From: Pseudoalteromonas haloplanktis ATCC 14393
GTDB taxonomy: Bacteria; Pseudomonadota; Gammaproteobacteria; Enterobacterales; Alteromonadaceae
Length of the DNA: 64,000 nt
Direction: 5' to 3'
Assembly (NCBI RefSeq): GCF_000238355.1
Contig: NZ_AHCA01000002.1
Coordinates: 1 to 64,000 of the forward strand
The position numbers and the translations under genes are program-made. The notes under the pieces were generated by a model. It saw only the letters and a program-made list of their open reading frames with translations. It had not been told where the DNA came from and did not search any database. Shown here piece after piece: positions 1-7,938 of the stretch; within the stretch, counting starts at the first letter, position 1, and each line of letters starts with the position of its first letter.

Positions 1-70
1 GATCAAAGCTTAATGAGAATAAGCGATCAAAGTTAATGCCATTGGGTGATCAAAGCTAGGGAGAATATGC
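1..70. repeat. Three tandem end repeats, probable transposase-binding sites (left end)
   Basis: Three direct repeats of 23-24 bp begin with GATCAAAG at 1, 25 and 48. Copies 1 and 3 also share a GAGAATA-like second half. This arrangement resembles the repeated transposase sites at the ends of Mu and Tn7-type elements. The assignment is inferred from position and repetition. The third copy also contains the Shine-Dalgarno-like AGGGAG and an ATG of the first cargo gene. Confidence 0.55.
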
Positions 71-172
71 AATGAGCAAGTTATTACACAATTATCGACT
101 TTAATTACAACGTCTGCCAAAGGAATTAAAGCATTAGATAATTTAAAAACAATCAAAGAGTCACGTATTCTA

Positions 173-571
173 ATGCAATTAAAAGTTGATTTTTTAGAGA
201 AGTATTTTCCAATCTATGAATCTGAACAAGAAAGGAAGAAAATAGCTAAATTAATGAATTTAAATGATTTCAGAATACTTCAATTTTTACTTGAATATGA
301 AAATATTTTAAAGTTAATTTCACATACCTTAGGAATAAGATTAATGTCACTAAGTTACGAAAAACTCCATGATATCCTGAAGTATTATTTCGAAGTAACA
401 CGTTTTTATGCGTCTATACAAGACGAAGAAACATGGCCTAAGGAAAGAGCTAAGTTTGATGTAGATGAAAACGCGCATTTAGCCAGAATTGTTGAGGGCT
501 GGCTAAATGACACAAAAATTCATAAAGAGACTACTATAGAAAAACTTTTAACTTATTGGAGTTTTACTTAA
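173..571 (+). CDS. Hypothetical cargo protein at the left end; start region probably frameshifted
   Basis: The family is not recognised. The protein is AT-rich in codon use, helical, and has no signal peptide or membrane segment. The first ATG in frame is at 173, but the frame is open back to position 50 and reads as plausible protein from about 71. An ATG at 67 follows AGGGAG at a normal distance but is one base out of frame: removing one base near 70 would join it to the long frame and give about 167 residues. The gene may therefore have a 1-nt insertion or use a non-canonical start. It converges on the gene ending at 590. Its place between the end repeats and the repressor is typical of cargo (moron) genes. 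Confidence 0.55.
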   Translation: MQLKVDFLEKYFPIYESEQERKKIAKLMNLNDFRILQFLLEYENILKLISHTLGIRLMSLSYEKLHDILKYYFEVTRFYASIQDEETWPKERAKFDVDENAHLARIVEGWLNDTKIHKETTIEKLLTYWSFT

Positions 572-589
572 TACTACTGAATAAACTGC

Positions 590-1453
590 TCAATACAATC
601 CCTTCCGACTAATATCTTCTTGTATATCAAGAGCTTTCTTAGCTGCAGCTTTTAAACGCTTTGAAGATGATTTTTGTGCTATGAGAAGTTTATCTTCGTC
701 AACATCAAAACCTAACTCTGTACGAGTTGGAGTCACAAATTTAATTAATAACTCTTCTAGTTCTATTTTTTGGTATAAACATAATTTAGTGAACTTGTTA
801 TATTTAACAGTAAAATCAGTTACTAATTCTTTATATTCGCCCTCTAACTTGTCAAGGATACCTAGCTCTTCATTCTCTTCATTCAATTTCTGATAATAAT
901 TAGCAAGCTCTTTAATTTTCTTTTCTAATTCTGGAAGGCCATTTTTCTCAATAATTAGTTGAATTACTATTTCATTAAATCTAGTAATAATCTCTATGGC
1001 TACTTCACAAACTTCACTAGAACCAACAATTTGAACTTTAGAAATAACTTTGCTGTGCTCCTCCAATGTCAATTGAAATTCCTTTGCTGAGTAGTCTAAA
1101 GATACGAAGCTTTCAATTGAAAAAATAATTCCTGTAAATGCAACCATAGCATCAGTGTAAATATTAATTTTAAGGTCTAAATGCTTGTCTGCAGTAGAAA
1201 GTAAAAGCTGATTTTCTTTTTTTACTTCTTCCAAACCCTTTGCATGTTCTGCTTTTAAATCTTCTAATACACGTGAATTCTCATGCTTTATTTTCTCTAC
1301 TATATCTGTAATTTCACCAACATCTTCTTTGGTAGCAAGATTTTTGCTTTTTTGCTCTATGTAACCTTTAAAAAATATTCTTGCGAAACCGATTGTCCCC
1401 GCTACAGTTAAAGAGGCAAATAAACCAAGTTTTAAAAATTCATCTAAGTCCAT
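590..1453 (-). CDS. Single-pass membrane protein with coiled coil, coupled to the phage repressor
   Basis: Starting at the ATG at 1453, the protein is about 287 residues. Residues 8-30 form one hydrophobic segment (LGLFASLTVAGTIGFARIFF). Then comes a charged coiled coil (about 35-90, with an ATKEDVGEITDIVEKIK stretch often seen in membrane-anchored accessory proteins) and a helical cytoplasmic remainder. Its ATG overlaps the repressor stop as TGATG, so it is probably co-translated with the repressor and made during lysogeny. That expression pattern suits superinfection exclusion or anti-phage defence, but no catalytic motif is visible and the function is inferred only from context. Its codon use is more AT-rich than the phage core genes. 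Confidence 0.65.
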   Translation of the reverse strand: MDLDEFLKLGLFASLTVAGTIGFARIFFKGYIEQKSKNLATKEDVGEITDIVEKIKHENSRVLEDLKAEHAKGLEEVKKENQLLLSTADKHLDLKINIYTDAMVAFTGIIFSIESFVSLDYSAKEFQLTLEEHSKVISKVQIVGSSEVCEVAIEIITRFNEIVIQLIIEKNGLPELEKKIKELANYYQKLNEENEELGILDKLEGEYKELVTDFTVKYNKFTKLCLYQKIELEELLIKFVTPTRTELGFDVDEDKLLIAQKSSSKRLKAAAKKALDIQEDISRKGLY

Positions 1454-2160
1454 CAAACCTTTGTCCTTTGCAGCACTCGTTCTACACGGCCAAGTACTGT
1501 GAACCTGCCAGATTCAATATCTTCAGCCTCAACAAAAAAACCAGAGTAAGCGTTGTTGTCACTAGTGACTTTATAACCCTTAGTTTTAAAATCATACTGA
1601 ATACGTTTTACAAAAATCTCATCATCAAAGCGTAGAACACAAACACCTTCACGTGCTTCTGATAAATCATCAACCAACGAAACAAGCGTTAAATCACCAT
1701 CATGAAGTGTATGTTCCATGCTATCACCGCGAACGGGAACAACGGTTAACTTCTTATTATGTAAGTTGTGCTGCTCTAACCAACGCTTTGAAAGTTCAAA
1801 ACGAGCAATAGGGTGCTCAGCTACCACTAATGCGCCACCACCAGCACTGGCTGATAAATCATATTGAGGTACGACAGATAAGTCCGTATGACTTGGGCTT
1901 AAATAATTATTCTGCGTAATTGAAGTTGGCGCAGAAGCAAAGCTATTTCCGGTGAGAATATAGTGAACATCGAAGCCTAAACCAGAAAGTAAAGACAATT
2001 TATCTGATGGTATCGCTATTTGAGACTCCCATCGGCTTACTTGTTTCGATGACATACCTAAAAAATCTGCAATATCTTTTTGGCTTAAATTCAGTCTCTT
2101 ACGTTCTTCTTTAAATAACTCGCAGACATTTATGTCTTTTAAGGGTTGATATGTAGACAT
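1453..2160 (-). CDS. LexA/CI-type repressor with HTH and S24 autoprotease domain
   Basis: The 235-residue protein starts at the ATG at 2160; upstream in-frame ATGs lie in the operator region. Residues about 13-70 form an XRE-type helix-turn-helix (LSQKDIADFLGMSSKQVSRW). Residues about 100-235 form a LexA-like S24 domain with an Ala-Gly cleavage site at about 106-107, catalytic Ser147 in GDSMEHT and Lys185 in FVKRI. All elements for RecA-stimulated self-cleavage are present, so SOS induction of the element is expected from family knowledge. It is transcribed divergently from the Ner-like gene, across a 94-bp region with several inverted repeats. This differs from phage Mu itself, whose repressor is not of the LexA type. 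Confidence 0.88.
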   Translation of the reverse strand: MSTYQPLKDINVCELFKEERKRLNLSQKDIADFLGMSSKQVSRWESQIAIPSDKLSLLSGLGFDVHYILTGNSFASAPTSITQNNYLSPSHTDLSVVPQYDLSASAGGGALVVAEHPIARFELSKRWLEQHNLHNKKLTVVPVRGDSMEHTLHDGDLTLVSLVDDLSEAREGVCVLRFDDEIFVKRIQYDFKTKGYKVTSDNNAYSGFFVEAEDIESGRFTVLGRVERVLQRTKV

Positions 2161-2167
2161 ATATGTC
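2124..2167. promoter_or_regulatory. Two related palindromes, probable repressor operators
   Basis: AGACATTTATGTCT at 2124-2137 and GACATATATGTC at 2156-2167 share the consensus GACATWTATGTC. Their centres are 31 bp apart, about three helical turns. One lies within the first codons of the repressor and the other overlaps its start codon. This fits autoregulation by a dimeric HTH repressor; binding is inferred. Confidence 0.55.
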
Positions 2168-2192
2168 CTATCCTCACCACACATTAACAAAA

Positions 2193-2234
2193 ACATTCTC
2201 TTTAAATCTCGCCAAAGAACTGAAAAGAGAATGT
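2193..2234. promoter_or_regulatory. Inverted repeat in the repressor/ner control region
   Basis: ACATTCTCTTT at 2193-2203 is repeated exactly in reverse complement, AAAGAGAATGT, at 2224-2234. The two copies flank a 20-bp spacer just upstream of the Ner-like gene. It differs from the GACATWTATGTC palindromes, so it may be bound by a second regulator such as the Ner-like protein. Confidence 0.5.
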
Positions 2235-2254
2235 AAACCAAAAGGTACTTTACA

Positions 2255-2521
2255 ATGAAACCTGAGCAAATTAAACAAGCCCTTGAAGAAAAAGGCTATT
2301 CACTGTCAATTGTTGCTACTGCGCTGGGTTTAAACCTATCGCATGTTAGTAGTGTTGTTTATCAACATACCACCTCATACAAAGTGGCTGCTGCCATTGC
2401 CAAGATTATCGGTAAACCGGTAGACGTTATCTTCCCCGATGTACCTGCCTACATTAAAAACAAAGATTGTCGCGCTAAAAAAGTACAAGCGTTACGCGAG
2501 TTACTAGCCAGTGAGCAATAG
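2255..2521 (+). CDS. Ner/Nlp-family helix-turn-helix regulator
   Basis: This 88-residue protein has a HTH at about residues 4-60 (IKQALEEKGYSLSIVATALG, then the recognition region around SHVSSVV). It ends with the KPVDVIFPDVPAY segment typical of Nlp/Ner proteins. In Mu, Ner represses the early and repressor promoters to set the lytic switch. It is the first gene of the rightward early operon and lies directly beyond the operator region, matching that role. Confidence 0.85.
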   Translation: MKPEQIKQALEEKGYSLSIVATALGLNLSHVSSVVYQHTTSYKVAAAIAKIIGKPVDVIFPDVPAYIKNKDCRAKKVQALRELLASEQ

Positions 2522-2573
2522 CATCGGCAATCACGCGTATTAAATCAATGTAATTTTGCAAGAGATTTTTACC

Positions 2574-3023
2574 ATGGAAAATTTAACAATGGCACAGCAA
2601 AAACAACTCACTAAAAGCATACTAGATGCTGATGTAGCGCCAGATTGCGATATATATCACTTGTTTATACACAGTGTATGTTCAGCCATGAAGCGTTCAG
2701 GCTTTAGCCGCCCAGTAATAGCTGACCGCATGAACGATGCACTACGCGCTCAAAATAACGATGTTGACCAAGCAAAACTAAATAAATGGCTTGCGCCTAG
2801 TCAAACCAATTATATGCCAATGCATTACCTACCAGCGTTGTGTTATGCCGTGCGCTCAACTGAGCCAGCAAATGTACTACTCAAACCAATTTTGTTTAAA
2901 GCAGTCGATCAGCGCTCACAGCTACTGCAGCAACATGCCGAGCTACAAATGGAGATTGAAGAGCGAACAGCCATGCAGCGCTACATAACAGAGTCGTTAT
3001 TGAACAGCGACGACCAAGACTGA
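2574..3023 (+). CDS. Hypothetical early phage protein
   Basis: The ATG at 2574 is chosen over a TTG at 2556 because a purine-rich AAGAGA lies upstream of it. The protein has 149 residues. It is helical; the middle (about 35-100, IADRMNDALRAQNNDVDQAKLNKWL) resembles a small HTH-like module in which a recognition helix meets a conserved KW. The C-terminus (about 115-140) is a short charged helix. I do not recognise a named family. It lies between ner and the DUF3102-like gene in the early operon, so it is probably a regulator or transposition accessory protein. Confidence 0.6.
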   Translation: MENLTMAQQKQLTKSILDADVAPDCDIYHLFIHSVCSAMKRSGFSRPVIADRMNDALRAQNNDVDQAKLNKWLAPSQTNYMPMHYLPALCYAVRSTEPANVLLKPILFKAVDQRSQLLQQHAELQMEIEERTAMQRYITESLLNSDDQD

Positions 3024-3071
3024 AAGCACCATTACACCACCCGATATAAAACCCATATAAGGCTAAAAACA

Positions 3072-3152
3072 ATGACAATCAAAGACCAAAAACCGTCTGC
3101 ATTTTGTAAAACAAGCCGAATTAACGCAGTTGGAGGCTGTTATGAGCACTGA
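3072..3152 (+). CDS. Possible 26-residue leader peptide overlapping the next gene
   Basis: A short frame from the ATG at 3072 (MTIKDQKPSAFCKTSRI...) ends at 3152. It overlaps the start of the next gene (ATG at 3142) and contains that gene's GGAGG ribosome binding site. Translation could open or couple the downstream start. No clear ribosome binding site precedes it, so it may be fortuitous. Confidence 0.25.
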   Translation: MTIKDQKPSAFCKTSRINAVGGCYEH

Positions 3153-4050
3153 GTTAACAGATCAAATATTCACTGCAGAAGAGCAACAGCAGCTTAGTGA
3201 AAAAATCGAGAAGATGGCAGGGCACATACAACTTGTAATGCCAGATTCTGTTGACCAAGCATGGCAACTGGTTGTGCGCATGGAAGAACAAGCACTGGTA
3301 GAGACCGCTAAGCGTGGGCTGTTGTATATGTCGATCAAAATGCACCTAGGCCACGGCGAGTTTGAAACCAAGCTACGTGAACACAATATTGCACCACGCA
3401 CAGCACAAGAAGCTGTAACGGTTGCAAAAATGTTTTTAGCACTGCCTGAGGCAAAAGCGCGGACGTCTGCGCTTTTAAATATGAACAAAAGCAAGCTGAT
3501 TGAAATGGCGCGTTTGCCAGTTGAAACCGTTGAATCGCTTGATGACGACGACCTAGACACGCTAAATGATTTATCAGTACGTGAGTTCCGCAAGGAAATT
3601 CGCAAGCTAAAAGACAAGCACACCGAGCTTGAAGAGCAAACAGCCACGCTTATAAACGCCCTTGAAACCGAGCGCATAACCAAAGCCCCTAAACAAATGT
3701 ACGAGCTACCTATGTTAGTTGCACAGGTTCGTCGTGATGCATTTGCGCACAGTGCCGTTGTTAACGAGTCGCTCGAAGAGTTTATAGCCATGGCAGAGCA
3801 GCTATGTAACACCCGTGACCTTGACCTAAACCACCGCATAGGTGCAGCGCAAACAACCTGGCATTTATGGCTAGGCATACAGCAGCGCATAACCCACATG
3901 TTAAACCGCTTAAGCGGTGAGTTTGGCCTAGAGCATTTAGCCGGCGCTGAGTGCATACCGCAATTTGCCGAAGACGAATGGCAAGACGCCCAAGCAAACC
4001 GTGAATACATGCTCGCCATGTTTAACGACCGCATTAAAACCCGCGAGTAG
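3142..4050 (+). CDS. DUF3102-like early phage protein
   Basis: The start is the ATG at 3142, preceded by GGAGG; an upstream TTG at 3130 is ignored. The protein has about 302 residues. Residues about 55-110 (LYMSIKMHLGHGEFETKLRE, then APRTAQEAVTVAKMF) match the style of DUF3102, a helical region found in phage and plasmid proteins that resembles a HTH. Residues about 145-185 are a charged coiled coil. The C-terminal third is helical with no recognised motif. It directly precedes the transposase in one operon, so a role in transposition or replication control is plausible but unproven. Confidence 0.6.
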   Translation: MSTELTDQIFTAEEQQQLSEKIEKMAGHIQLVMPDSVDQAWQLVVRMEEQALVETAKRGLLYMSIKMHLGHGEFETKLREHNIAPRTAQEAVTVAKMFLALPEAKARTSALLNMNKSKLIEMARLPVETVESLDDDDLDTLNDLSVREFRKEIRKLKDKHTELEEQTATLINALETERITKAPKQMYELPMLVAQVRRDAFAHSAVVNESLEEFIAMAEQLCNTRDLDLNHRIGAAQTTWHLWLGIQQRITHMLNRLSGEFGLEHLAGAECIPQFAEDEWQDAQANREYMLAMFNDRIKTRE

Positions 4051-4059
4051 GAGAGAGCA

Positions 4060-5724
4060 ATGCATCCTGCAGTTCAAAAATACAATAAGTTACCAAGCAC
4101 AGGTAACGAGCTGAGTTGGCAAAATGCCAGCGAAACAGCCCGTAAAAAAGCCCAAAGTAGGGCAGTGCTAGTTCGCCATTTACTTACCCAAGAATGCGGC
4201 ATACCTAAAGCATTTGAGGCACTAGTAAAAAACTACCGTGCCAACACGGCGCTTAGCACATTAGCAAGCGCGATTGACGCACTAGGTAAGTTACCAGGGC
4301 GTGCAACCATTTATAACTGGTGCAATGCGTATAAAGACAACGGCATTAACAGCCTATTGCCTAACCATAAAGGCAAAGCCCAAACACAATACAGCTGGCT
4401 TGCCCGTTGCCTTGAGCTTTACCACAGCCCAAACAGCCCAAGCTTTGCACAAGTGGCAGATCAGTTAAACAAAGAGGGCTACAAGGCAGAGCATCACCAA
4501 GTGCGCCGTTTTATAAATGCACTGCCGCATGAGTTAGGCCCACAAAGCCCGTACCGCATGGGCGCAAAACTGTACCGTGAAAAACATAAAGATCACCTAC
4601 TGCGCTCAACCGACAATATTAAGCCTGGCGTTATGTATAACGGCGATGGCCACACACTCGACGTATACCTAGCTCACCCTAAAACGGGCAAACCTTACCG
4701 CGCCGAGTTAACCGCGTTTCAAGACGTTGCAAGCCGCTGCATTGTGGGCTGGGAACTCGGCTACGCCGAAAGCACGTTAGACACGCTAGCAGCAATAAGC
4801 CGCGCTATTAAAGTGCATAACAACGTGCCTGCCATGTTCTATCTCGATAACGGCTCAGGCTACAAAAACAAACTGATGAACGACGACACAACCGGTTTTT
4901 ATGCGCAGTTTGAAATAGACGTAATATTTGCCATACCAGGCAACGCCCGGGTTAAGTGGATTGAGCGGTTCTTTTTACACATGGAAGACCGTGTAGGTAA
5001 ACGCTTTAGCACGTATTGCGGGCGCGACCACGACGATCGCCATAAGCAGCTGGTACTTAAAGAGGCCAAGCAAGGCAAACGCAAACTGCCTACGGTAGAC
5101 GAGTGGATAGCCGAGTTTAAAGCATTTTTAAACGACTACCACAACAGCGAACACCCTGAGATCAAGGGCAAAACACGCCAACAAGTATGGGACGAAAACA
5201 TAGAGCGTGTACCACCGGTTGAGGGCGATTTTGTCATGCTGCCGCGCGAAACCGTCAACATTCGTCGTGGCCGCTTCCGCTTGCATCAACGTGATTATTC
5301 AGCCGACTTTTTACACCAGTTTAACGGCCAAGAGCTTGTTGCCGCCTACGACCTACACGACGACAGCTACACCAAGCTTTATAAGCTCAACGGTGAGTTT
5401 TTAATGTTCGCTAATTTAAAAACTAAATCGCATGCCGTGCCTACGTCGCGCATTGAGCAAGCCGAAAGCAAACGCCGCACAGGTCGCTTAAAACGCATTG
5501 ACACCAAACGCCGCGAAATCGAAGCCCAAGAAACGCAAGACCGCATTATTGACGTTGAGTCAGTGGCTAAGTTTGGCGCGCCAATTAAAGCCATTGCAGC
5601 ACAACAAGCACCGGTAAACATATTTGATTTTGATGTAACGCCAACGCAGCCACAGCACGAAATCGACCTAAACGAATTACTTGATCAACCTAATTTACAC
5701 AAGGAACATACTTATGAGCTATAG
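4060..5724 (+). CDS. Mu-type DDE transposase (MuA-like)
   Basis: A 554-residue protein, shorter than MuA (663). The N-terminal part has HTH-like regions (RATIYNWCNAYKDNGINSLL near 85-105). The RNase-H-like core has Asp in GDGHTLD near 195, Asp in YLDNGSGYK near 263 and Glu in VKWIERFF near 301, the expected DDE triad. A Mu-type C-terminal beta-barrel follows (about 390-460). The extreme C-terminus is charged, as expected for contact with the MuB partner. The start ATG follows GGAGAG. It catalyses end cleavage and strand transfer during replicative transposition. It lies 9 bp after the DUF3102-like gene and overlaps the ATPase gene. Confidence 0.93.
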   Translation: MHPAVQKYNKLPSTGNELSWQNASETARKKAQSRAVLVRHLLTQECGIPKAFEALVKNYRANTALSTLASAIDALGKLPGRATIYNWCNAYKDNGINSLLPNHKGKAQTQYSWLARCLELYHSPNSPSFAQVADQLNKEGYKAEHHQVRRFINALPHELGPQSPYRMGAKLYREKHKDHLLRSTDNIKPGVMYNGDGHTLDVYLAHPKTGKPYRAELTAFQDVASRCIVGWELGYAESTLDTLAAISRAIKVHNNVPAMFYLDNGSGYKNKLMNDDTTGFYAQFEIDVIFAIPGNARVKWIERFFLHMEDRVGKRFSTYCGRDHDDRHKQLVLKEAKQGKRKLPTVDEWIAEFKAFLNDYHNSEHPEIKGKTRQQVWDENIERVPPVEGDFVMLPRETVNIRRGRFRLHQRDYSADFLHQFNGQELVAAYDLHDDSYTKLYKLNGEFLMFANLKTKSHAVPTSRIEQAESKRRTGRLKRIDTKRREIEAQETQDRIIDVESVAKFGAPIKAIAAQQAPVNIFDFDVTPTQPQHEIDLNELLDQPNLHKEHTYEL

Positions 5725-6949
5725 CCAACCACACCCATACACGCCAGAGCAAACGCTACGTGTTGAGCTAATAAACCAAGAGCTAAGCACCACAGGCATG
5801 ACAGCCGAAGAGCTTAATTGTGGCTTTGCCCTGCAATCAGTTAAAGAAGTACTGGCAAACAAATGCACCATTAACCCTGAAAAAATCATTGTGGCGATGT
5901 GGCAAAAGTTGTTTGGTAACGCCGCGATTACTGAAATTGAAAAACGCAACGGCTTTAATAAGTCATATAACAAATCTGATCGCGAACTCGCAGCCCGTAT
6001 ATGCCTGCGTTTGCAATCACCCGAAATACGCGAGCAAAACATTACCAGCGCCAGCATTGCTGTGAGCATGGGTAAAAGCCCTGCGTCTATTAGCCAACTG
6101 ATTAACGGTAAATATAACGCAAAGCCAACGGCGCACTTGCACGACATTTGGGCGCTTATTCGCCCAGCAGAGATTGACCAAGGCAAACCATCTAATGAAC
6201 GCAAAAAAATTGAAATTGTGTACGGTGATGTGCGCTTTATTCCTACCAGTACGTCAAAACTCATTGCCATGGCATGTGACCAAGCGCGAGCACGTAAACG
6301 CTTTAGTGTATTTGCAGGCCAAGCAGGATTGGGTAAAACCAAAGGCATTGCGGAATATTGCCGCCACAACAAAGAGGCCATTTTAATTGCCGGCAGTGAG
6401 CAAACCAGCAGCACCCAAGTACTTGAGCAACTCACCTTAGCCCTGGGCTTATCGCGCTGCCCAAGCGCGTATAAAAACATGCAAAAGATTATTAGCGCAT
6501 TGCGTGATACAGACCGCCTAATTATTTTAGACGAAGCCGACAAGTGCAAACCAAACTCGCTTGACCCACTGCGCACCATAAGCGATCAAGCAATAGTAGG
6601 CGTAACGCTGGTTGGCAACATTCAACTGGTAGACAAACTGCAAACCCAAGAGCGCTACGAACTGATAGCAAGCCGCGTGTGTTTTTGGCCAAAACCTATC
6701 GGCCAAATCACCGTTGAAGATATTCGCACCCTGTTTTTAGAGCTAACCGAGGGCACCGTAAAACTCGCCCAAAACGATGCAAAGTGGTGGCAATGGCTAC
6801 ACAAACGCGTTGAAGGTAACGCCCGTGAGCTGGTTGAAAACTTGCTACCGCACTTGCTTAACCACACCAACAAAAACCCAGACACCGCCGTAGACAGGCT
6901 GTTAGTCAATGGCATCTTTTCATCAGTACTTAATAAACCAGCGGTTTAA
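5714..6949 (+). CDS. MuB/TnsC-like AAA+ ATPase, transposition target selector
   Basis: The ATG at 5714 has AAGGAA upstream and overlaps the transposase end; a TTG at 5681 is less likely. The protein has 411 residues. An N-terminal region of about 150 residues includes HTH-like segments (ASIAVSMGKSPASISQLIN), as in MuB. The AAA+ core follows, with Walker A GQAGLGKTK near 200 and Walker B LIILDEADK near 267. In Mu the ATPase binds DNA non-specifically, chooses targets, activates the transposase and gives target immunity. It is longer than MuB (312 residues). Its stop codon is followed directly by an array of TTTAAA repeats. Confidence 0.9.
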   Translation: MSYSQPHPYTPEQTLRVELINQELSTTGMTAEELNCGFALQSVKEVLANKCTINPEKIIVAMWQKLFGNAAITEIEKRNGFNKSYNKSDRELAARICLRLQSPEIREQNITSASIAVSMGKSPASISQLINGKYNAKPTAHLHDIWALIRPAEIDQGKPSNERKKIEIVYGDVRFIPTSTSKLIAMACDQARARKRFSVFAGQAGLGKTKGIAEYCRHNKEAILIAGSEQTSSTQVLEQLTLALGLSRCPSAYKNMQKIISALRDTDRLIILDEADKCKPNSLDPLRTISDQAIVGVTLVGNIQLVDKLQTQERYELIASRVCFWPKPIGQITVEDIRTLFLELTEGTVKLAQNDAKWWQWLHKRVEGNARELVENLLPHLLNHTNKNPDTAVDRLLVNGIFSSVLNKPAV

Positions 6950-6972
6950 ACGCTGTTTAAACACATTTTAAA
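6945..6972. repeat. Helically phased TTTAAA array (three copies, 11-bp spacing)
   Basis: TTTAAA occurs at 6945, 6956 and 6967, exactly 11 bp apart. The first two form the 17-bp core TTTAAACGCTGTTTAAA, whose exact reverse complement lies at 17,328. The array begins within the last codons of the ATPase gene and ends just before the ribosome binding site of the next gene. Possible roles are protein binding, DNA bending or an internal control site. Confidence 0.7.
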
Positions 6973-6985
6973 TAAGGATTTAATC

Positions 6986-7345
6986 ATGGCATTTTCAATT
7001 AATTTAAACACTCCACGTTTTACCGCGCGTTTAGCAGTAAACGATACGATCAGCACGCAACACATGCTGGCAGTACTTGCAGATAAACAAGGCTCGGGCG
7101 AGTTTATCGACAGCTGCAACGGCAATATAAAAGCCGCGTTCTCAATGCTGATAGCCGAAAAGCTATTCACTATTCAGCATGTTTTAGGCGTTAAATCGGC
7201 TGAGCAATTGGCTATTCGCTTTAATCACTTACACCCAAGCCTAGCGCGTATTTTTACCCAAGGCATGGTCGACTGGGGGATTAAAGTGATCACGTTAAAG
7301 CCTGCTGTGGCATTTGAGCTAACCCCAATGGAGGAAAGCGCATGA
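6986..7345 (+). CDS. Hypothetical early phage protein
   Basis: A 119-residue protein of unrecognised family. It has a short N-terminal beta-rich part (FSINLNTPRFTARLAVNDTISTQHML), a middle helix pair and a C-terminus ending VAFELTPMEE. The ATG follows ATAAGGAT. Its end overlaps the GemA-like gene by four bases (ATGA), showing translational coupling. Being first after the TTTAAA array, it may start a separately controlled group of semi-early genes. Confidence 0.6.
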   Translation: MAFSINLNTPRFTARLAVNDTISTQHMLAVLADKQGSGEFIDSCNGNIKAAFSMLIAEKLFTIQHVLGVKSAEQLAIRFNHLHPSLARIFTQGMVDWGIKVITLKPAVAFELTPMEESA

Positions 7346-7740
7346 GCAACTTGATCCAACAAATCAAAATGGCACAAAAAGCGGCGGGTATCGAGCAAGA
7401 TATCCACCAACTTAATGTGTCGTACATTTGTAATGGCCGCACCAATACGTGCGCAGACTTAACCAAGCTTGAGCAACAGCAGCTGCTTGCGCGTTACCGT
7501 GCAATGAACCCAAGTGCCGGCAAAAAGCAGTTACCCGCCCAGTTAAAAATGATTTACAGCCTGTGGGGCCAATTAAGCCGCGCAGGCGCGGTAAACATAG
7601 ATTCAAAAGGGGCGTGTGACGCGTTTTGTGAAAAGCACCTACAAGGCAAAAAGCTTAGCCAAAGCGCCCAGCAATGGCCACATATTATAGAAGTACTTAA
7701 GCAATGGCTTATCCGCCACAAAGCTAAGCAGGGGGCGTAA
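7342..7740 (+). CDS. GemA-like regulatory protein (Mu gp16 family, DUF1018)
   Basis: The 132-residue protein matches the layout of the GemA/gp16 family. The N-terminal segment is IQQIKMAQKAAGIEQDIHQLNV. A central segment DLTKLEQQQLLARYRAMNP is followed by QLKMIYSLWGQLSRAGAV, with the family's characteristic W and RAGAV. The C-terminal helix is WPHIIEVLKQWLI. In Mu, GemA modulates host gene expression and supercoiling-related functions. It overlaps the preceding gene by ATGA and is followed immediately by a small gene. Confidence 0.82.
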   Translation: MSNLIQQIKMAQKAAGIEQDIHQLNVSYICNGRTNTCADLTKLEQQQLLARYRAMNPSAGKKQLPAQLKMIYSLWGQLSRAGAVNIDSKGACDAFCEKHLQGKKLSQSAQQWPHIIEVLKQWLIRHKAKQGA

Positions 7741-7938
7741 ATGGCAAATTACGAAGAGTACCAAAACTTTACCATTAACCCGCGTAAGCCGCCTTACACC
7801 GAGGAAGAACGCTATCGCCCAGTTAAAGCCGCAGACCGCGAAAAGTGCCGCATTCGCCGCAATGTAGAGGCCTACCAAGAGCAACGCAGACTAGACCGCG
7901 AACACGGCTTAGATTATTTATTTGAGGAGCAATCATGA
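7741..7938 (+). CDS. Small charged hypothetical phage protein
   Basis: A 65-residue protein rich in Arg, Glu and Tyr, with no cysteine pairs or membrane segment. It begins at the base after the GemA stop and overlaps the Mor-like gene by ATGA, so it is translated as part of the same operon. No family is recognised; the function is unknown. Confidence 0.6.
   Translation: MANYEEYQNFTINPRKPPYTEEERYRPVKAADREKCRIRRNVEAYQEQRRLDREHGLDYLFEEQS

Noticed and set aside
1..70. CRISPR-like or iteron origin of replication from three repeats
   Set aside because: The repeats sit at the end of a transposable element, with no replication initiator gene; transposase sites explain them better.
3162..4034. Long minus-strand frame opposite the DUF3102-like gene
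   Set aside because: It mirrors the codon pattern of the plus-strand gene, is Ser/Cys-rich, has no ribosome binding site and would break the early operon.
5719..6579. Minus-strand frame of 286 codons opposite the MuB-like ATPase
   Set aside because: The plus strand encodes a clear AAA+ protein with Walker motifs; the antisense frame has no recognisable motif.
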